Shown in pieces: positions 24,632-33,333 of a stretch of 56,699 bases of DNA. Position 1 is the first letter of the stretch. Each line of letters starts with the position of its first letter. Origin of the DNA: Marivita sp. (GTDB taxonomy: Bacteria; Pseudomonadota; Alphaproteobacteria; Rhodobacterales; Rhodobacteraceae); NCBI RefSeq assembly GCF_022763305.1, contig NZ_JALEGT010000071.1, positions 1-56,699 of the forward strand, read 5' to 3'. The translations under genes and the position numbers were made by a program. Under the pieces are notes generated by a model. That model ran no database searches. It was given only the letters and a program-made list of their open reading frames with translations, and was not told the origin of the DNA.

Positions 24632-25141
24632 ATGACCCAAGACACCCTGACCCTGCGCCCGGCCGAGGCGGCGGACACCGAAGCGCTTGATCGATTGTTC
24701 GGGCAAAGCTACCCGATCCTGCTCAAGCCCGACTATCCGCCCTCGGTTCTGGTGACGGCGGTTCCGCTGATCTCGAAGGCGCAACCGGCGCTGATCGCGT
24801 CGGGCACGTTTTTCGTCATCTGTGACGGGCCCGACATCGTGGGGGCTGGCGGCTGGACCATGCAAGCGCCCGGCGGCAAGCCCGGCACGCGCGGGGTAGG
24901 CCATATCCGCCATGTCGTGACGGATCACCGCCGCACCCGCGAAGGGATCGGGCGGCGGCTGATGGAGCACATCATCCTGCACGCCCATGCCTGCGGCATG
25001 ATGCAACTGCACTGCCAGAGCACGCGGACGGCTGTTCCGTTTTATGAGGCGATGGGCTTTGTCGCAGAAGGTGAGACCGACATCGACCTGCGCCCGGGGG
25101 TCACCTTTCCCGCCGTTTTCATGAAGCGGTTTCTTGCCTAG
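24632..25141 (+). CDS. GNAT-family N-acetyltransferase
   Basis: A 169-residue GNAT enzyme (LRPAEAADTEALDRLFGQSY start). The acetyl-CoA loop is seen in RHVVTDHRRTREGIGRRLMEHIILHA (about residues 92-116). The C-terminal strand AVPFYEAMGFVAEGE is typical of the fold. Acceptor unknown. It starts 60 bases after the bicupin gene with a CGGAGG ribosome site, so it may be the last gene of the cluster or an independent one. Confidence 0.85.
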   Translation: MTQDTLTLRPAEAADTEALDRLFGQSYPILLKPDYPPSVLVTAVPLISKAQPALIASGTFFVICDGPDIVGAGGWTMQAPGGKPGTRGVGHIRHVVTDHRRTREGIGRRLMEHIILHAHACGMMQLHCQSTRTAVPFYEAMGFVAEGETDIDLRPGVTFPAVFMKRFLA

Positions 25142-25209
25142 GTTGACCTGCGTCATGGCATGATCGTGGCTTTTGGTGTGGAGTCGAACTCCAGCCAAAG
25201 GAGGGGCCC

Positions 25210-25584
25210 ATGCTGACAATCACCAAACCGGAACCGAACCGAGTGGATATCGACCTGTCCGGCAAGATTTCGTCGGAAGAGATGGCGCAGGGGCTCGATG
25301 ACCTGCTTGAGATGTCCCAGGACGTGAACAAGGGCACGATGCTTTATACCATTACGTCCTTCGCCTTTCCCGATCTTGGCGCGATTGCGGTCGAGATGGC
25401 ACGGCTGCCCAAGCTCTTTGGTCTGCTGGGGAGGTTCGACCGCTGCGCCGTGCTGAGCGATGCCGCGTGGCTGCGCACCGCCGCCGAGGTGGAGGGGGCG
25501 TTCATTCCCGGTTTCGACATCAAGGCCTTCGATCTGGGAGAGCGGGAAGCGGCGGAGGCGTGGCTCAAAACCGGCATGGCCTGA
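25210..25584 (+). CDS. STAS/SpoIIAA-like domain protein
   Basis: A 124-residue protein of the SpoIIAA-like (DUF3478) family, an all-in-one alpha/beta STAS fold: KPEPNRVDIDLSGKISSEEMAQGLDDLLE at the N-terminus and DRCAVLSDAAWLRTAAEVEGAFIPGFDIKAFDLGEREAAEAWL at the C-terminus. Members often bind lipids or sit in stress pathways; no function is established for this group. GGAGGGG precedes the ATG. It is unrelated in function to the neighbours as far as sequence shows. Confidence 0.85.
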   Translation: MLTITKPEPNRVDIDLSGKISSEEMAQGLDDLLEMSQDVNKGTMLYTITSFAFPDLGAIAVEMARLPKLFGLLGRFDRCAVLSDAAWLRTAAEVEGAFIPGFDIKAFDLGEREAAEAWLKTGMA

Positions 25585-25653
25585 CTTGGCGCTTGCGGCT
25601 TCGGGGCCGAGAAGGTCTAGTCGCGGCATCCTTTCCTTTTGCAGGGTGCCGCT

Positions 25654-25968
25654 TTGCTTGAACTCAGACCCAATTGCGAATGGTGCGACAAGGACTTGCC
25701 GCCCGACGCCGAAGACGCGCGTATCTGTTCCTATGAATGCACCTATTGTGCGCAATGTGTGGAGACCGTGCTTCACAATGTCTGCGCCACGTGTGGCGGT
25801 GGGTTCACTCCGCGTCCGATCCGGCCCAAGGGCGCGTACCGGGCGGGCAAGACGTTGGGGCTGGCCCATCAGCCGGCAAGCACCGCCCGCGTGCAGTCGC
25901 GGTGGACGGTGGAAGAGGTGGAAGAGTTGAGCACGTTGCTTCGGGATGTCCCGCCTCAGGCGCGGTAG
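25654..25968 (+). CDS. DUF1272 zinc-ribbon-like protein (TTG start)
   Basis: A 104-residue protein matching DUF1272: LELRPNCEWCDKDLPPD followed by ICSYECTYCAQC and VCATCGGG, with Cys pairs that can form a zinc site. The C-terminal half (RPKGAYRAGKTLGLAHQ) is extra and basic. There is no ATG; a TTG at 25654 follows CAGGG by seven bases and gives the family's usual N terminus, whereas an earlier TTG (25639) adds five residues. The function of DUF1272 is unknown. Confidence 0.78.
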   Translation: MLELRPNCEWCDKDLPPDAEDARICSYECTYCAQCVETVLHNVCATCGGGFTPRPIRPKGAYRAGKTLGLAHQPASTARVQSRWTVEEVEELSTLLRDVPPQAR

Positions 25969-26035
25969 GCCTATGGTCGGCGTGGACGTCTGAACATGAC
26001 GAAGACGGCGTCGGGCGACGGCCATCTTCGCTGCG

Positions 26036-26596
26036 TCACGTCCTGATCTCGATCACTTCCCGCTCGGTCACGATCATGTCGAGCGGCTGGTCCGTCGGCT
26101 CAAGCGGCAGGTCGTCCGCCTCTTGTGCGGCATAGGCAAAGCCGATGGCCAGTGTGGGGCGCTGGGCGCGCAGACCTTCGAGCGTGCGGTCATAGAAGCC
26201 GCCGCCATAGCCCAGACGCCCACCCGCGCGGGAAAAGGCGACCAGCGGGACGATCAGCACTTCGGGGGTTATAAGCCGCTCCACCGCTGGCACCGACGCG
26301 CCGAAGGGGCCGTCGACCAGCGCGCAGTCCGGCTCCCATTGCGAGAACACCAAGGGCTGTCCCGCGCCGCGGATCACCGGCACGCCCACCAGCCCGTGGG
26401 CTGCGGCCTCTGCCATCGCGGGCAGGGGGTCGATCTCGGTGCGGATCGGCAGGTAGCCGGACACCGGAACACCGCGATAACCCGCCAGCACTTGGCTCAG
26501 ATGGCCCGCCGCACCGCGATGTCCGGCCTCATGGGCCGCCTTGCGCCGGGCGAAGGCCGCTTTGCGCGCTGCGGCCTTGCGCTCTTCCAGGGTCAC
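26036..26596 (-). CDS. fthC: 5-formyltetrahydrofolate cyclo-ligase
   Basis: A 186-residue enzyme converting 5-formyl-THF to 5,10-methenyl-THF with ATP. Signature pieces: N-terminal Arg/Lys-rich helix (AARKAAFARRK), PIRTEIDPLP, and the phosphate-binding loop GGRLGYGGGFYDRTL near residue 130. The start is a GTG at 26596 that overlaps the mgtE stop codon (GTGA), so translation is coupled with mgtE. Length is normal. An upstream reading to 27082 in this frame passes through mgtE and was rejected. Confidence 0.93.
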   Translation of the reverse strand: MTLEERKAAARKAAFARRKAAHEAGHRGAAGHLSQVLAGYRGVPVSGYLPIRTEIDPLPAMAEAAAHGLVGVPVIRGAGQPLVFSQWEPDCALVDGPFGASVPAVERLITPEVLIVPLVAFSRAGGRLGYGGGFYDRTLEGLRAQRPTLAIGFAYAAQEADDLPLEPTDQPLDMIVTEREVIEIRT

Positions 26597-27987
26597 AGCA
26601 GCACCACGACGGCAAGGCCGAGGAAGGCGAAGAAGCCGACCACGTCCGTGACGGTGGTCACGAAGGCGCCCGAGGCCAGCGCCGGGTCGATGCCCAGCTT
26701 TTCCAGCACGATGGGAATGCCCGTTCCGGCCAGCCCGGCCACGACAAGGTTGATCACCATCGCGGCGGCGATCACGTAGCCCAGTTGCGGAGAGCCGAAC
26801 CAGACCAGCCCGACAAGGCCCATGATCACGGCAAAGGCCAGCCCGTTGATCAGGCCCACCAGCACCTCGCGTCGGATCACCCGCCAGACGTTTGAACCGG
26901 TGAGGTCCTTTGTGGCCAGCGCGCGGACCGCGACCGTCAATGACTGCGTGCCCGCGTTGCCGCCCATGGAGGCGACGATCGGCATCAGCACGGCAAGGGC
27001 CACCACGGTTGCGATCGCCTCTTCGAATTGGGCAATCACGAGGCTGGCCAGAATGGCGGTGATCAGGTTGACGAACAGCCACGGGAACCGCCGCTTTGTC
27101 GTTTCGATCACGCGGTCCGAGAGCGAGCTTTCGCTGTCCACACCGGCAAGGCGCAGCACGTCTTCCTCGTGTTCCTCGTCCAGTACCGCCATTGCGTCGT
27201 CGATGGTGATGACGCCCACCAGCCGTTCGTTCTCATCGACCACGGGGGCCGAGATCAGGTGATACTGGTTGAACGCATAGGCCACGTCGCCTTCGTACTG
27301 TGTCACCGGAATGACGTGAAACGTCTCTTCGACCAGCGATTGCAGCATCACCTCGCGGCGCGATGCCATGAGCTTGCCCAGCGTGACATTGCCCACCGGG
27401 CGCAGGCGCGGATCGACCAGCACGATATGGTAGAACTGTTCCGGCAGATCATCGGAATTCCGCAGGTAATCAATCGCTTCGCCCACGTTCCAATGCTCGG
27501 GGGCCATCACGACCTCGCGCTGCATCAGGCGGCCTGCGGAATATTCCGGGTAGGTCAGCGATTGCTGGACCGCGACCCGGTCGCTGATTTCCAGCGCATC
27601 GAGGATCGCGTCCTGCTGCGGCTGATCGAGATCCTCGAGCAGATCGACCACATCGTCGCTGTCGAGATCGCGCACCGCGTCGGCCAGCACCTGCGGCGAC
27701 AGGATGCCGATCACCTCTTCGCGGATCGATTCGTCGAGCTCGGACAGGATGTCGCCGTCGAATTCCCGGTCGTAGAGTTTTATCAGACGCATCCGGTCGA
27801 AGGCGTTGATCTGTTCGAGAAGGTCGGCGATGTCAGCGGGGTGCAGCGGCTCCATCAGCTCGACAAGCTGTTCGCGGTCGTCCCGGTCCACGGCATAGAG
27901 GATTTGCGCAACCGCCTTGCGGTCGAGGCTGTAGGCAGCCTCCGACTCTTCGACCTCGGGTGCCTCGATGGTTTGATCTTCGCTCAT
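26593..27987 (-). CDS. mgtE: Magnesium transporter MgtE
   Basis: A 464-residue MgtE-type magnesium channel/transporter. N-terminal helical domain (residues 30-140, with LMEPLHPADIADLLEQ), two CBS domains (about 140-270) that sense Mg2+, a linker helix, and five transmembrane helices at the C-terminus (320-460), including SMGGNAGTQS of the pore motif. The start at 27987 has GGGGGC upstream, and the acidic N-terminal tail EDQTIEAPEVEESE is common in the family. It is divergent from the guanine deaminase and coupled to fthC. Confidence 0.95.
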   Translation of the reverse strand: MSEDQTIEAPEVEESEAAYSLDRKAVAQILYAVDRDDREQLVELMEPLHPADIADLLEQINAFDRMRLIKLYDREFDGDILSELDESIREEVIGILSPQVLADAVRDLDSDDVVDLLEDLDQPQQDAILDALEISDRVAVQQSLTYPEYSAGRLMQREVVMAPEHWNVGEAIDYLRNSDDLPEQFYHIVLVDPRLRPVGNVTLGKLMASRREVMLQSLVEETFHVIPVTQYEGDVAYAFNQYHLISAPVVDENERLVGVITIDDAMAVLDEEHEEDVLRLAGVDSESSLSDRVIETTKRRFPWLFVNLITAILASLVIAQFEEAIATVVALAVLMPIVASMGGNAGTQSLTVAVRALATKDLTGSNVWRVIRREVLVGLINGLAFAVIMGLVGLVWFGSPQLGYVIAAAMVINLVVAGLAGTGIPIVLEKLGIDPALASGAFVTTVTDVVGFFAFLGLAVVVLL

Positions 27988-28117
27988 CTTGCCCCCTTGC
28001 CGTGCCGTTCCTGTCACCTTTACGCAATCGGCTCGCAAGAAAACAGAGCAACCGCGCGATTTACCAACTCCGGATCTCAAGATAGGTTCGCAGGGCCAGT
28101 GTCAAAAAGAGCCTCCC

Positions 28118-29407
28118 ATGACAAATCTCACGCTTCATTTGGGCCAGACCCTCTGGTTCGACGGCAATCCCATGATCGAGGGGCCCGAGGCTGCCCGGGT
28201 CGACGCCCATGGCGGCATCGTAGTGCGGGACGGACACATTCTGGCGCGCGGGACGGCGGACGATCTGCGCAGGGCGTACCCGCAAGCGGTGGTGGAGGAT
28301 CACGGGCAGGCCCTGATCCTGCCGGGGTTTGTTGATGCGCATGTGCATTATCCGCAGACGGCCATGATCGCGAGCTGGGGCAAGCGGCTGATCGACTGGC
28401 TCAACACCTATACCTTCCCCGAGGAGATGCGGTTCGTTGATCCGGGCTACGCCGCCGAGATCGCGGGGCGGTATCTGGACCTCGCACTTGCGCACGGGAC
28501 GACCACCATGTGCAGCTATTGCACGATCCATCCCGAAAGCGTGGACGCCTATTTTACTGCAGCCGCAGCGCGCGGGATGCGGGCTCTGGGCGGCAAGACC
28601 TGCATGGACCGCAACGCGCCCGATGGGCTGCGGGATACCGCACAATCGGCCTATGACGACAGCAAGGCGCTGCTGGAGCGCTGGCACGGGCAGGGCAGGG
28701 CATCCTACGTGATCACGCCGCGCTTTTCGCCCACCTCGACCCCGGACCAACTGTCCGCGCTCGGGGCCTTGTGGGCAGAACATCCCGACTGCCTGATGCA
28801 AACCCATCTGAGCGAACAGACCGACGAGATTGCCTGGGTGCGGGGGCTCTATCCCGAGGCGCGGGATTATCTGGATACGTACGAGGCGCATGGGTTGCTG
28901 GGGGCCAACGGTCTCTATGGTCACGCGATCCATCTGGAGCCGCGCGAACGCGACCGCCTTTTGGAGGTGGGCGCGGCTCTGATACATTGCCCGACCTCCA
29001 ACACCTTTATCGGGTCGGGGTTGTTCGACATGGCGGGTCTGATGGCCGAAGGTCAGCGCGTCGGGTTGGCCACGGATACCGGCGGCGGGTCGTCCTTTTC
29101 GATGCTGCGCACAATGGCGGCAGCCTATGAGGTGGCGCAATTGCGGGGCGTCGCGCTGCATCCGTCCGCCTTGCTGTGGCTCGCCACCGAAGGCTCGGCC
29201 CGGTCCTTGCGGATCGCGGACCGCGTGGGGACTTTGGCCCCGGGGTCAGAGGCGGATTTCATCACCATTGACCTCGGATCAACGCCCGCCATCGCACAAC
29301 GCAGCGCCCGGGCAGCGGACATCTGGGAGGCGGTGTTCCCGACGATCATGATGGGCGACGACCGCGCGGTGTCGGGCGTTTGGGTCATGGGCGAGAAGCG
29401 CGTCTGA
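28118..29407 (+). CDS. guaD: Guanine deaminase
   Basis: A 429-residue amidohydrolase that hydrolyses guanine to xanthine and ammonia. Zinc and catalytic motifs: PGFVDAHVHYPQ (His-x-His), QTHLSEQTDE (His, Glu), YGHAIHL (His) and ATDTGGG (Asp), all in order. NxFIGSG and SFSMLRTM also fit guanine deaminases. It uses the ATG at 28118; the reading is open farther upstream but passes into the mgtE leader. It shares a divergent promoter region (130 bases) with mgtE. The first step of guanine catabolism; the 8-oxoguanine-deaminase-like gene at 35291 is a possible partner in purine use. Confidence 0.95.
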   Translation: MTNLTLHLGQTLWFDGNPMIEGPEAARVDAHGGIVVRDGHILARGTADDLRRAYPQAVVEDHGQALILPGFVDAHVHYPQTAMIASWGKRLIDWLNTYTFPEEMRFVDPGYAAEIAGRYLDLALAHGTTTMCSYCTIHPESVDAYFTAAAARGMRALGGKTCMDRNAPDGLRDTAQSAYDDSKALLERWHGQGRASYVITPRFSPTSTPDQLSALGALWAEHPDCLMQTHLSEQTDEIAWVRGLYPEARDYLDTYEAHGLLGANGLYGHAIHLEPRERDRLLEVGAALIHCPTSNTFIGSGLFDMAGLMAEGQRVGLATDTGGGSSFSMLRTMAAAYEVAQLRGVALHPSALLWLATEGSARSLRIADRVGTLAPGSEADFITIDLGSTPAIAQRSARAADIWEAVFPTIMMGDDRAVSGVWVMGEKRV

Positions 29408-29584
29408 GGGGGCCACTCTGTCGGCGCCATGCGCAGACCCCAGTTGACCTTTGCACATGTGGTTTCAAATAGCGGAGCAGCGCAACGGTGTGACCTTGGA
29501 TGTGCCCGTGAAATCGCGGGAATGGGCAATGGACATATCCGAACAAATGACTTCAAGCTGCACGAAAACGGGGAGGATCGAAAT

Positions 29585-30559
29585 ATGGCACTGACTGCAA
29601 TCATCGAAGCTCATGGCGGACCGGACCAGTTCAAACTGGTCGATCTCGAGGTGGGAGAGCCGGGCAAGGGCGAAGTCCGGATTGCCCACAAGGCCGTTGG
29701 CCTGAATTTCATCGACGTCTACCAGCGCACCGGGCTTTATCCGATGCAGTTGCCCCATGCGATGGGTATGGAGGCCGCTGGTGTGATCGAGGCGGTCGGC
29801 GAAGGGGTGACGCATCTCAAGGTCGGGGATCGGGCCGCCTATGCCGCGAATCCGCCCGGTGCCTATACCGAGGCGCGCGTCATGCCTGCCGCGCAGGTCT
29901 GTCCGCTGCCGGAAGGCATTTCCTTCGAGGAAGGTGCTGCGATGATGCTCAAGGGGCTGACCGTCGAATATCTGTTCCACCGGACAACGCCGCTGAAGGC
30001 TGGTGATACCGTCCTGTTCCATGCCGCGGCAGGCGGGGTCGGTCTTCTGGCGTGTCAGTGGGCGCGGTCCGAAGGGATCACCCTGATCGGCACTGCCGGC
30101 ACCGACGACAAGTGCCAGCTGGCGCTCGAGCATGGGGCCACGCACTGCATCAACTACCGCAGCGGCGATTGGGTCGCCCAGGTACGGGAGCTGACGGGCG
30201 GCGCCGGTGTTGACGTGGTGATGGACGCGGTCGGCAAAGACACGTTCGACGGATCGCTGAAATCCCTGAAACCGCTCGGCATGATGATTTCCTTCGGCAA
30301 TGCCTCCGGGCCAGTGCCACCGTTCGAGATCGGGTTGCTGGGAAAAATGGGGTCGCTGAAGATCACCCGCCCGACGCTCTTCACCCATATTGCGGATCAC
30401 GCGACCTGCCAGGCGATGGCGCAGCATCTGGGCGAAAAGGTGCTCTCGGGCGATGTGAAGATCAACATCGGCCAGCGCTTTGCCCTGAAGGATGTGGCCG
30501 CGGCCCACACGGCACTGGAAGCGCGGCAGACAACAGGGTCAACGGTTCTGGAGATCTGA
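29585..30559 (+). CDS. qor: NAD(P)H:quinone oxidoreductase (MDR family)
   Basis: A 324-residue zinc-independent MDR enzyme of the quinone oxidoreductase type: NFIDVYQRTGLYP, GMEAAGVIEAVGEGV, and the NADPH-binding FHAAAGGVGLLACQWAR (about residues 146-160). It reduces quinones by one electron and protects against reactive aldehydes or quinones, by family. GGGGAGGATC lies before the ATG at 29585. It stands alone, 178 bases after guaD. Confidence 0.93.
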   Translation: MALTAIIEAHGGPDQFKLVDLEVGEPGKGEVRIAHKAVGLNFIDVYQRTGLYPMQLPHAMGMEAAGVIEAVGEGVTHLKVGDRAAYAANPPGAYTEARVMPAAQVCPLPEGISFEEGAAMMLKGLTVEYLFHRTTPLKAGDTVLFHAAAGGVGLLACQWARSEGITLIGTAGTDDKCQLALEHGATHCINYRSGDWVAQVRELTGGAGVDVVMDAVGKDTFDGSLKSLKPLGMMISFGNASGPVPPFEIGLLGKMGSLKITRPTLFTHIADHATCQAMAQHLGEKVLSGDVKINIGQRFALKDVAAAHTALEARQTTGSTVLEI

Positions 30560-31058
30560 GCGCGACGCGCTCCATCCAACTCTGTTGCGTCCTTGGTCAC
30601 CACGGACGCAACAAAGACATCGGATCGCTGCGGTACGACAGGTTGGCGCGCCCTTCGGAACCTGAATGCGACTGTGCTTCAGTGACATTTGGAGGGTGCA
30701 GTGACGTCTGTTGCCCGCCACCAAGGCCTGCGAGGTTTCTTGTCGTGATGGGTGGCGCGCAGTCCATCACGCGGGCCTCTACTGATGCCTCACATCGTTT
30801 AATTTTGCTTGGAGGCGTCAGATATCGTTAAGGCGATGTCCCTGACCTCTCCGACGGGGCATGCGTGAGACCAACGAGGCGGTTCGGCTTTGAGGTCAAA
30901 CGCCCCGCGCATCGGCAGTTTAATTAAAACCGCTCCAACAGGGCGTTGCGGCCTCTGTCGATCTCCGACATTGCCGCATGCCTTCAGATTGCCTAAGCTT
31001 TACTGTAGACGCTCGCTTATTTTGCGGAACTGCCAAATTTTTTAGGATTTCCATTTCC
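30560..31058. other. 500-bp non-coding region with a long perfect hairpin
   Basis: No convincing gene. At 30584-30612 GTTGCGTCC and GGACGCAAC form a 9-bp perfect stem with an 11-nt loop; it may end the qor message, although no T run follows. The distal part (30780-31058) is AT-richer, with TTTAATTAAA near 30919, and could hold the promoter of the unknown gene at 31059 or an unannotated small RNA. Confidence 0.5.
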
Positions 31059-31928
31059 ATGGCTGAATTCTATACTATTTTCCCCGACTCCGAACGCCAG
31101 GACAGTTTTCCCGTTCCTCCGGCGTATTATCGCCCCGACGAGATTCTGCACCGTCCCGCGGAGAAGGAGGATTTTGACACGTCGTCCTCATATGTTGCAG
31201 ACGGCACTCTTCCGCCGGAGGCCGTGATGCGGGCACGCAAACTCGAAATCAAGCTTGCCCGACATCACATCATCTCCTGGAAGATACTGCGAACCGCCTG
31301 GAACCGGGCTGTCCTGACCAAGTTGAACACCGTCTGTGCCATTCTGGTCCGGATGCTGACCGAAAGCGAAGGCCGGATCATGCCCGAACCGGGCGCCATC
31401 TGTTGGGCCAAGCGCAATTTGATCGTTGGGCCGTTGGGCAACGATCGCCTTTTCGATCCGGGCGACTCCTTGGATTTCGAAAGTCCGATTGCGATGAAAG
31501 GCCGACGCAAGGCACATGTCGCGGCCATGGTCGAACTTGGCAAACTTCTGCAGGCCTTCGGTGAGAACAACATCGAACCCGATGAATTCAGCAAGAAATT
31601 CATGAAGATGCACCGGTTCTGCATGAAGTTACGCGGCGAAGAGATCTGTGTCTTTGAAAGGGATGAATGGACGTTGATGGCACCGCCCGACCTGGCATGG
31701 GTGAAAAACCCGTGGGTTGCCGGGAATTGGCTGACGGTCAACAGGCCAGCGCCTCTCTGGCATCGCGGGTCCTATTCACCGGCGAAGGCAGAACGCTACT
31801 ACTCGCCCAATGCCTCGGATCAAGAGAAGCGGACGAAGACAGCCATCCTGAAACGCCGGACCCACACGCGTTTCATCCGACAGGCGGGCGAAGACCCGCG
31901 CTATGCGATGTGGAAGTTCGTCACGTGA
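31059..31928 (+). CDS. Hypothetical protein of unknown family
   Basis: A 289-residue protein that I do not recognise. After a Pro-rich N-terminal 45 residues it has a basic helical core (MRARKLEIKLARHHIISWKILRTAWNRAVL and KKFMKMHRFCMKLRGEEICVFERDEW) and a basic C terminus (KRRTHTRFIR). No signal peptide or clear transmembrane segment. Its base composition is less GC-biased than the neighbours' and it follows 500 bp of non-coding DNA, hinting at acquisition. The start at 31059 lies nine to eleven bases after AGGA; an ATG at 30978 is a less likely alternative. Nucleic-acid binding is possible from the charge but not shown. Confidence 0.7.
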   Translation: MAEFYTIFPDSERQDSFPVPPAYYRPDEILHRPAEKEDFDTSSSYVADGTLPPEAVMRARKLEIKLARHHIISWKILRTAWNRAVLTKLNTVCAILVRMLTESEGRIMPEPGAICWAKRNLIVGPLGNDRLFDPGDSLDFESPIAMKGRRKAHVAAMVELGKLLQAFGENNIEPDEFSKKFMKMHRFCMKLRGEEICVFERDEWTLMAPPDLAWVKNPWVAGNWLTVNRPAPLWHRGSYSPAKAERYYSPNASDQEKRTKTAILKRRTHTRFIRQAGEDPRYAMWKFVT

Positions 31929-31985
31929 CACCAGACGCCAACGCCTGTCAGGCAAGGCAGTCCGCTTTTGTAGGCAAAACGGTGA

Positions 31986-32021
31986 AATAAAAAACCGCGC
32001 CCAGATCACCCCGGCGCGGTT
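31986..32021 (-). terminator. Intrinsic terminator of rpmG
   Basis: On the minus strand AACCGCGCC pairs with GGCGCGGTT around a G/T-rich loop, then TTTTTTATT follows. It ends about 30 bases after the rpmG stop codon. Confidence 0.93.
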
Positions 32022-32050
32022 TTCAGTCACTGTCCGTGTGAACGGAAGGC

Positions 32051-32218
32051 TTATTTGATTTTGCCTTCTTTGTACTCGACGTGCTTGCGCGCGACGGGGT
32101 CGTACTTCCGAACAGACATCTTTTCCGTCATCGTCCGCGCGTTTTTCTTGGTCACATAGAAATGACCCGTTCCCGCAGACGAGTTCAGGCGGATTTTGAT
32201 TGTGGTCGGCTTCGCCAT
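32051..32218 (-). CDS. rpmG: 50S ribosomal protein L33
   Basis: A 55-residue L33, located near the E-site of the large subunit. [26 protein letters not shown] is the standard beginning and EYKEGKIK the usual end. This is the Cys-minus form (no CxxC zinc pairs), so zinc independent. AGGAG precedes the ATG. It has its own terminator at 31986-32021 and lies just downstream of rnpB, both on the minus strand. Confidence 0.97.
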   Translation of the reverse strand: MAKPTTIKIRLNSSAGTGHFYVTKKNARTMTEKMSVRKYDPVARKHVEYKEGKIK

Positions 32219-32339
32219 GGGTCGTCTCCTGCACCGGGCAAGGACTGCCCGTGAATGTCTTCTTGAAGGCTGCCTTCTACCCGTGTCCGCGACTGAGTCA
32301 ACCCTTCTTGCTGAGGTCTTTGCACAAAGGGTGAAGAAA

Positions 32340-32720
32340 AACGCGCGGAGGGCCTGTAAGCCGGATTCTGTCCCCCTTGGGCTGCCCCAAGGTTGGATGA
32401 CCATTCCTCTGGGACCGATGTTGCCACCGGCCTCGTGCTGCCAACCCGGGGATCTGGGCTGAAGCGACCCTGCCGACGCGCGGCGCGATCCCCCTATTCG
32501 GCATTGCTCCCGGTGGGGCTTGCCATGCGGGCGCTGTTGCCAGCCCCCCGGTGGGCTCTTACCCCACCGTTTCACCCTTACCCCGGCGGACCGGGGCGGT
32601 CTGTTCTCTGTGGCGCTTTTCGTCAGGTTGCCCTGCCCGGGCGTTACCCGGCACCATTGCTTCAGGGAGTCCGGACTTTCCTCCCCCATACAGGGGCGGC
32701 CATCCGGCCCTCCGCGCCTT
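32340..32720 (-). ncRNA. rnpB: RNase P RNA
   Basis: The minus strand carries the universal core GGAGGAAAGTCCGGACTCC (+ strand near 32665-32690), CAGGGCAACCTGACG, and the 3' conserved AGAATCCGGCTTACAG. Helix P1 is formed by GCGCGGAGGGCC at the 5' end (32720) and GGCCCTCCGCGC at the 3' end, followed by a T run (32335-32340) that acts as terminator. The RNA is the catalytic part of RNase P, which trims tRNA 5' ends. Ends are estimated from P1 to within a few bases. Confidence 0.95.
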
Positions 32721-32748
32721 GCTGCCCTAGGCGATGGCGTGCATTCGG

Positions 32749-33042
32749 TCAATCCTCAAGAAGGATCGCCCAGTTCCGGCGGCTGTGCAGGATGCGAAGG
32801 ATTTCGACACCGGACCCGCTGTCCGTGTAAAGGATGTTGTGCGATCTGTACGGATGCAGTCGAACGGGCGGGGACGTTTCGCTGCGCAAACGCCCGATTT
32901 GTGGTGTCTCGGCCAGCAGGTCGAACATGTCGAACAGACCTGTCATATAGTCGACTGCGGTCTCGACGCCCCAGGATTCGATGGAGTGGTCGCGAATGGC
33001 GTCGATGTCGCGCAGCGCAATTGGCCTCAGCGTGACCGCCAT
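32749..33042 (-). CDS. parE: ParE/RelE-superfamily toxin
   Basis: A 97-residue toxin of the ParE family ([71 protein letters not shown]), typical of type II toxin-antitoxin modules; ParE members poison DNA gyrase. The pattern RILHSRRNW at the C-terminal end is the usual one. It starts three bases after the antitoxin gene, so both are made from one message. It lies 28 bases from the rnpB 5' end, so transcription of rnpB, on the same strand, could receive read-through from it. Confidence 0.92.
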   Translation of the reverse strand: MAVTLRPIALRDIDAIRDHSIESWGVETAVDYMTGLFDMFDLLAETPQIGRLRSETSPPVRLHPYRSHNILYTDSGSGVEILRILHSRRNWAILLED

Positions 33043-33045
33043 GTC

Positions 33046-33282
33046 TCAGTCACTGCGCCGCATCTTCTGCAGGAACGCCTCACGATCGAAAGGGCGTGCA
33101 GGACCACTTGCCAGCGCGTCGTCAATGATCTGCTGCAAGTCGTCCAGTGCCATCCGACGTTCCTGATCCCGGCGGATCAGGTCTCGGACATAGTCACTTG
33201 CATTGCTGTAACGCCCGGATTCCGTCTGCTTTTCCACCCAGGACTTCATCTGATCCGGCAGTGAGACATTCATCGTCGCCAT
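33046..33282 (-). CDS. parD: ParD-family antitoxin
   Basis: A 78-residue antitoxin. MATMNVSLPDQMKSWVEKQ is the ribbon-helix-helix DNA-binding start and SNASDYVRDLIRRDQERR the conserved second helix of CC2985-type ParD; the C-terminal tail (RPFDREAFLQKMRRSD) wraps the toxin. It represses its own operon. AAAGGGG precedes the chosen ATG; an upstream ATG at 33321 overlaps the palindromic operator and was rejected. Confidence 0.93.
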   Translation of the reverse strand: MATMNVSLPDQMKSWVEKQTESGRYSNASDYVRDLIRRDQERRMALDDLQQIIDDALASGPARPFDREAFLQKMRRSD

Positions 33283-33304
33283 AGCGTACCCCTTTGTGCC
33301 GATA

Positions 33305-33321
33305 TTGGCAAAGTTTGCCAA
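33305..33321 (-). promoter_or_regulatory. Probable ParD operator
   Basis: TTGGCAAA-G-TTTGCCAA is a 17-bp perfect palindrome 22 bases before the parD start, between it and the stop codon of the hydrolase gene. Autoregulated type II modules carry such palindromes over their promoter. Confidence 0.7.
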
Positions 33322-33333
33322 AATGACAAGAGG

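Noticed and set aside
23045-25219. Minus-strand frame of 724 codons opposite the SnoaL, cupin and GNAT genes
   Set aside because: Overlaps three sound plus-strand genes and shows His/Arg-rich shadow composition.
30643-30831. 62-codon plus-strand frame in the 500-bp gap
   Set aside because: Cys/Pro-rich without ribosome site or family features; probably chance.
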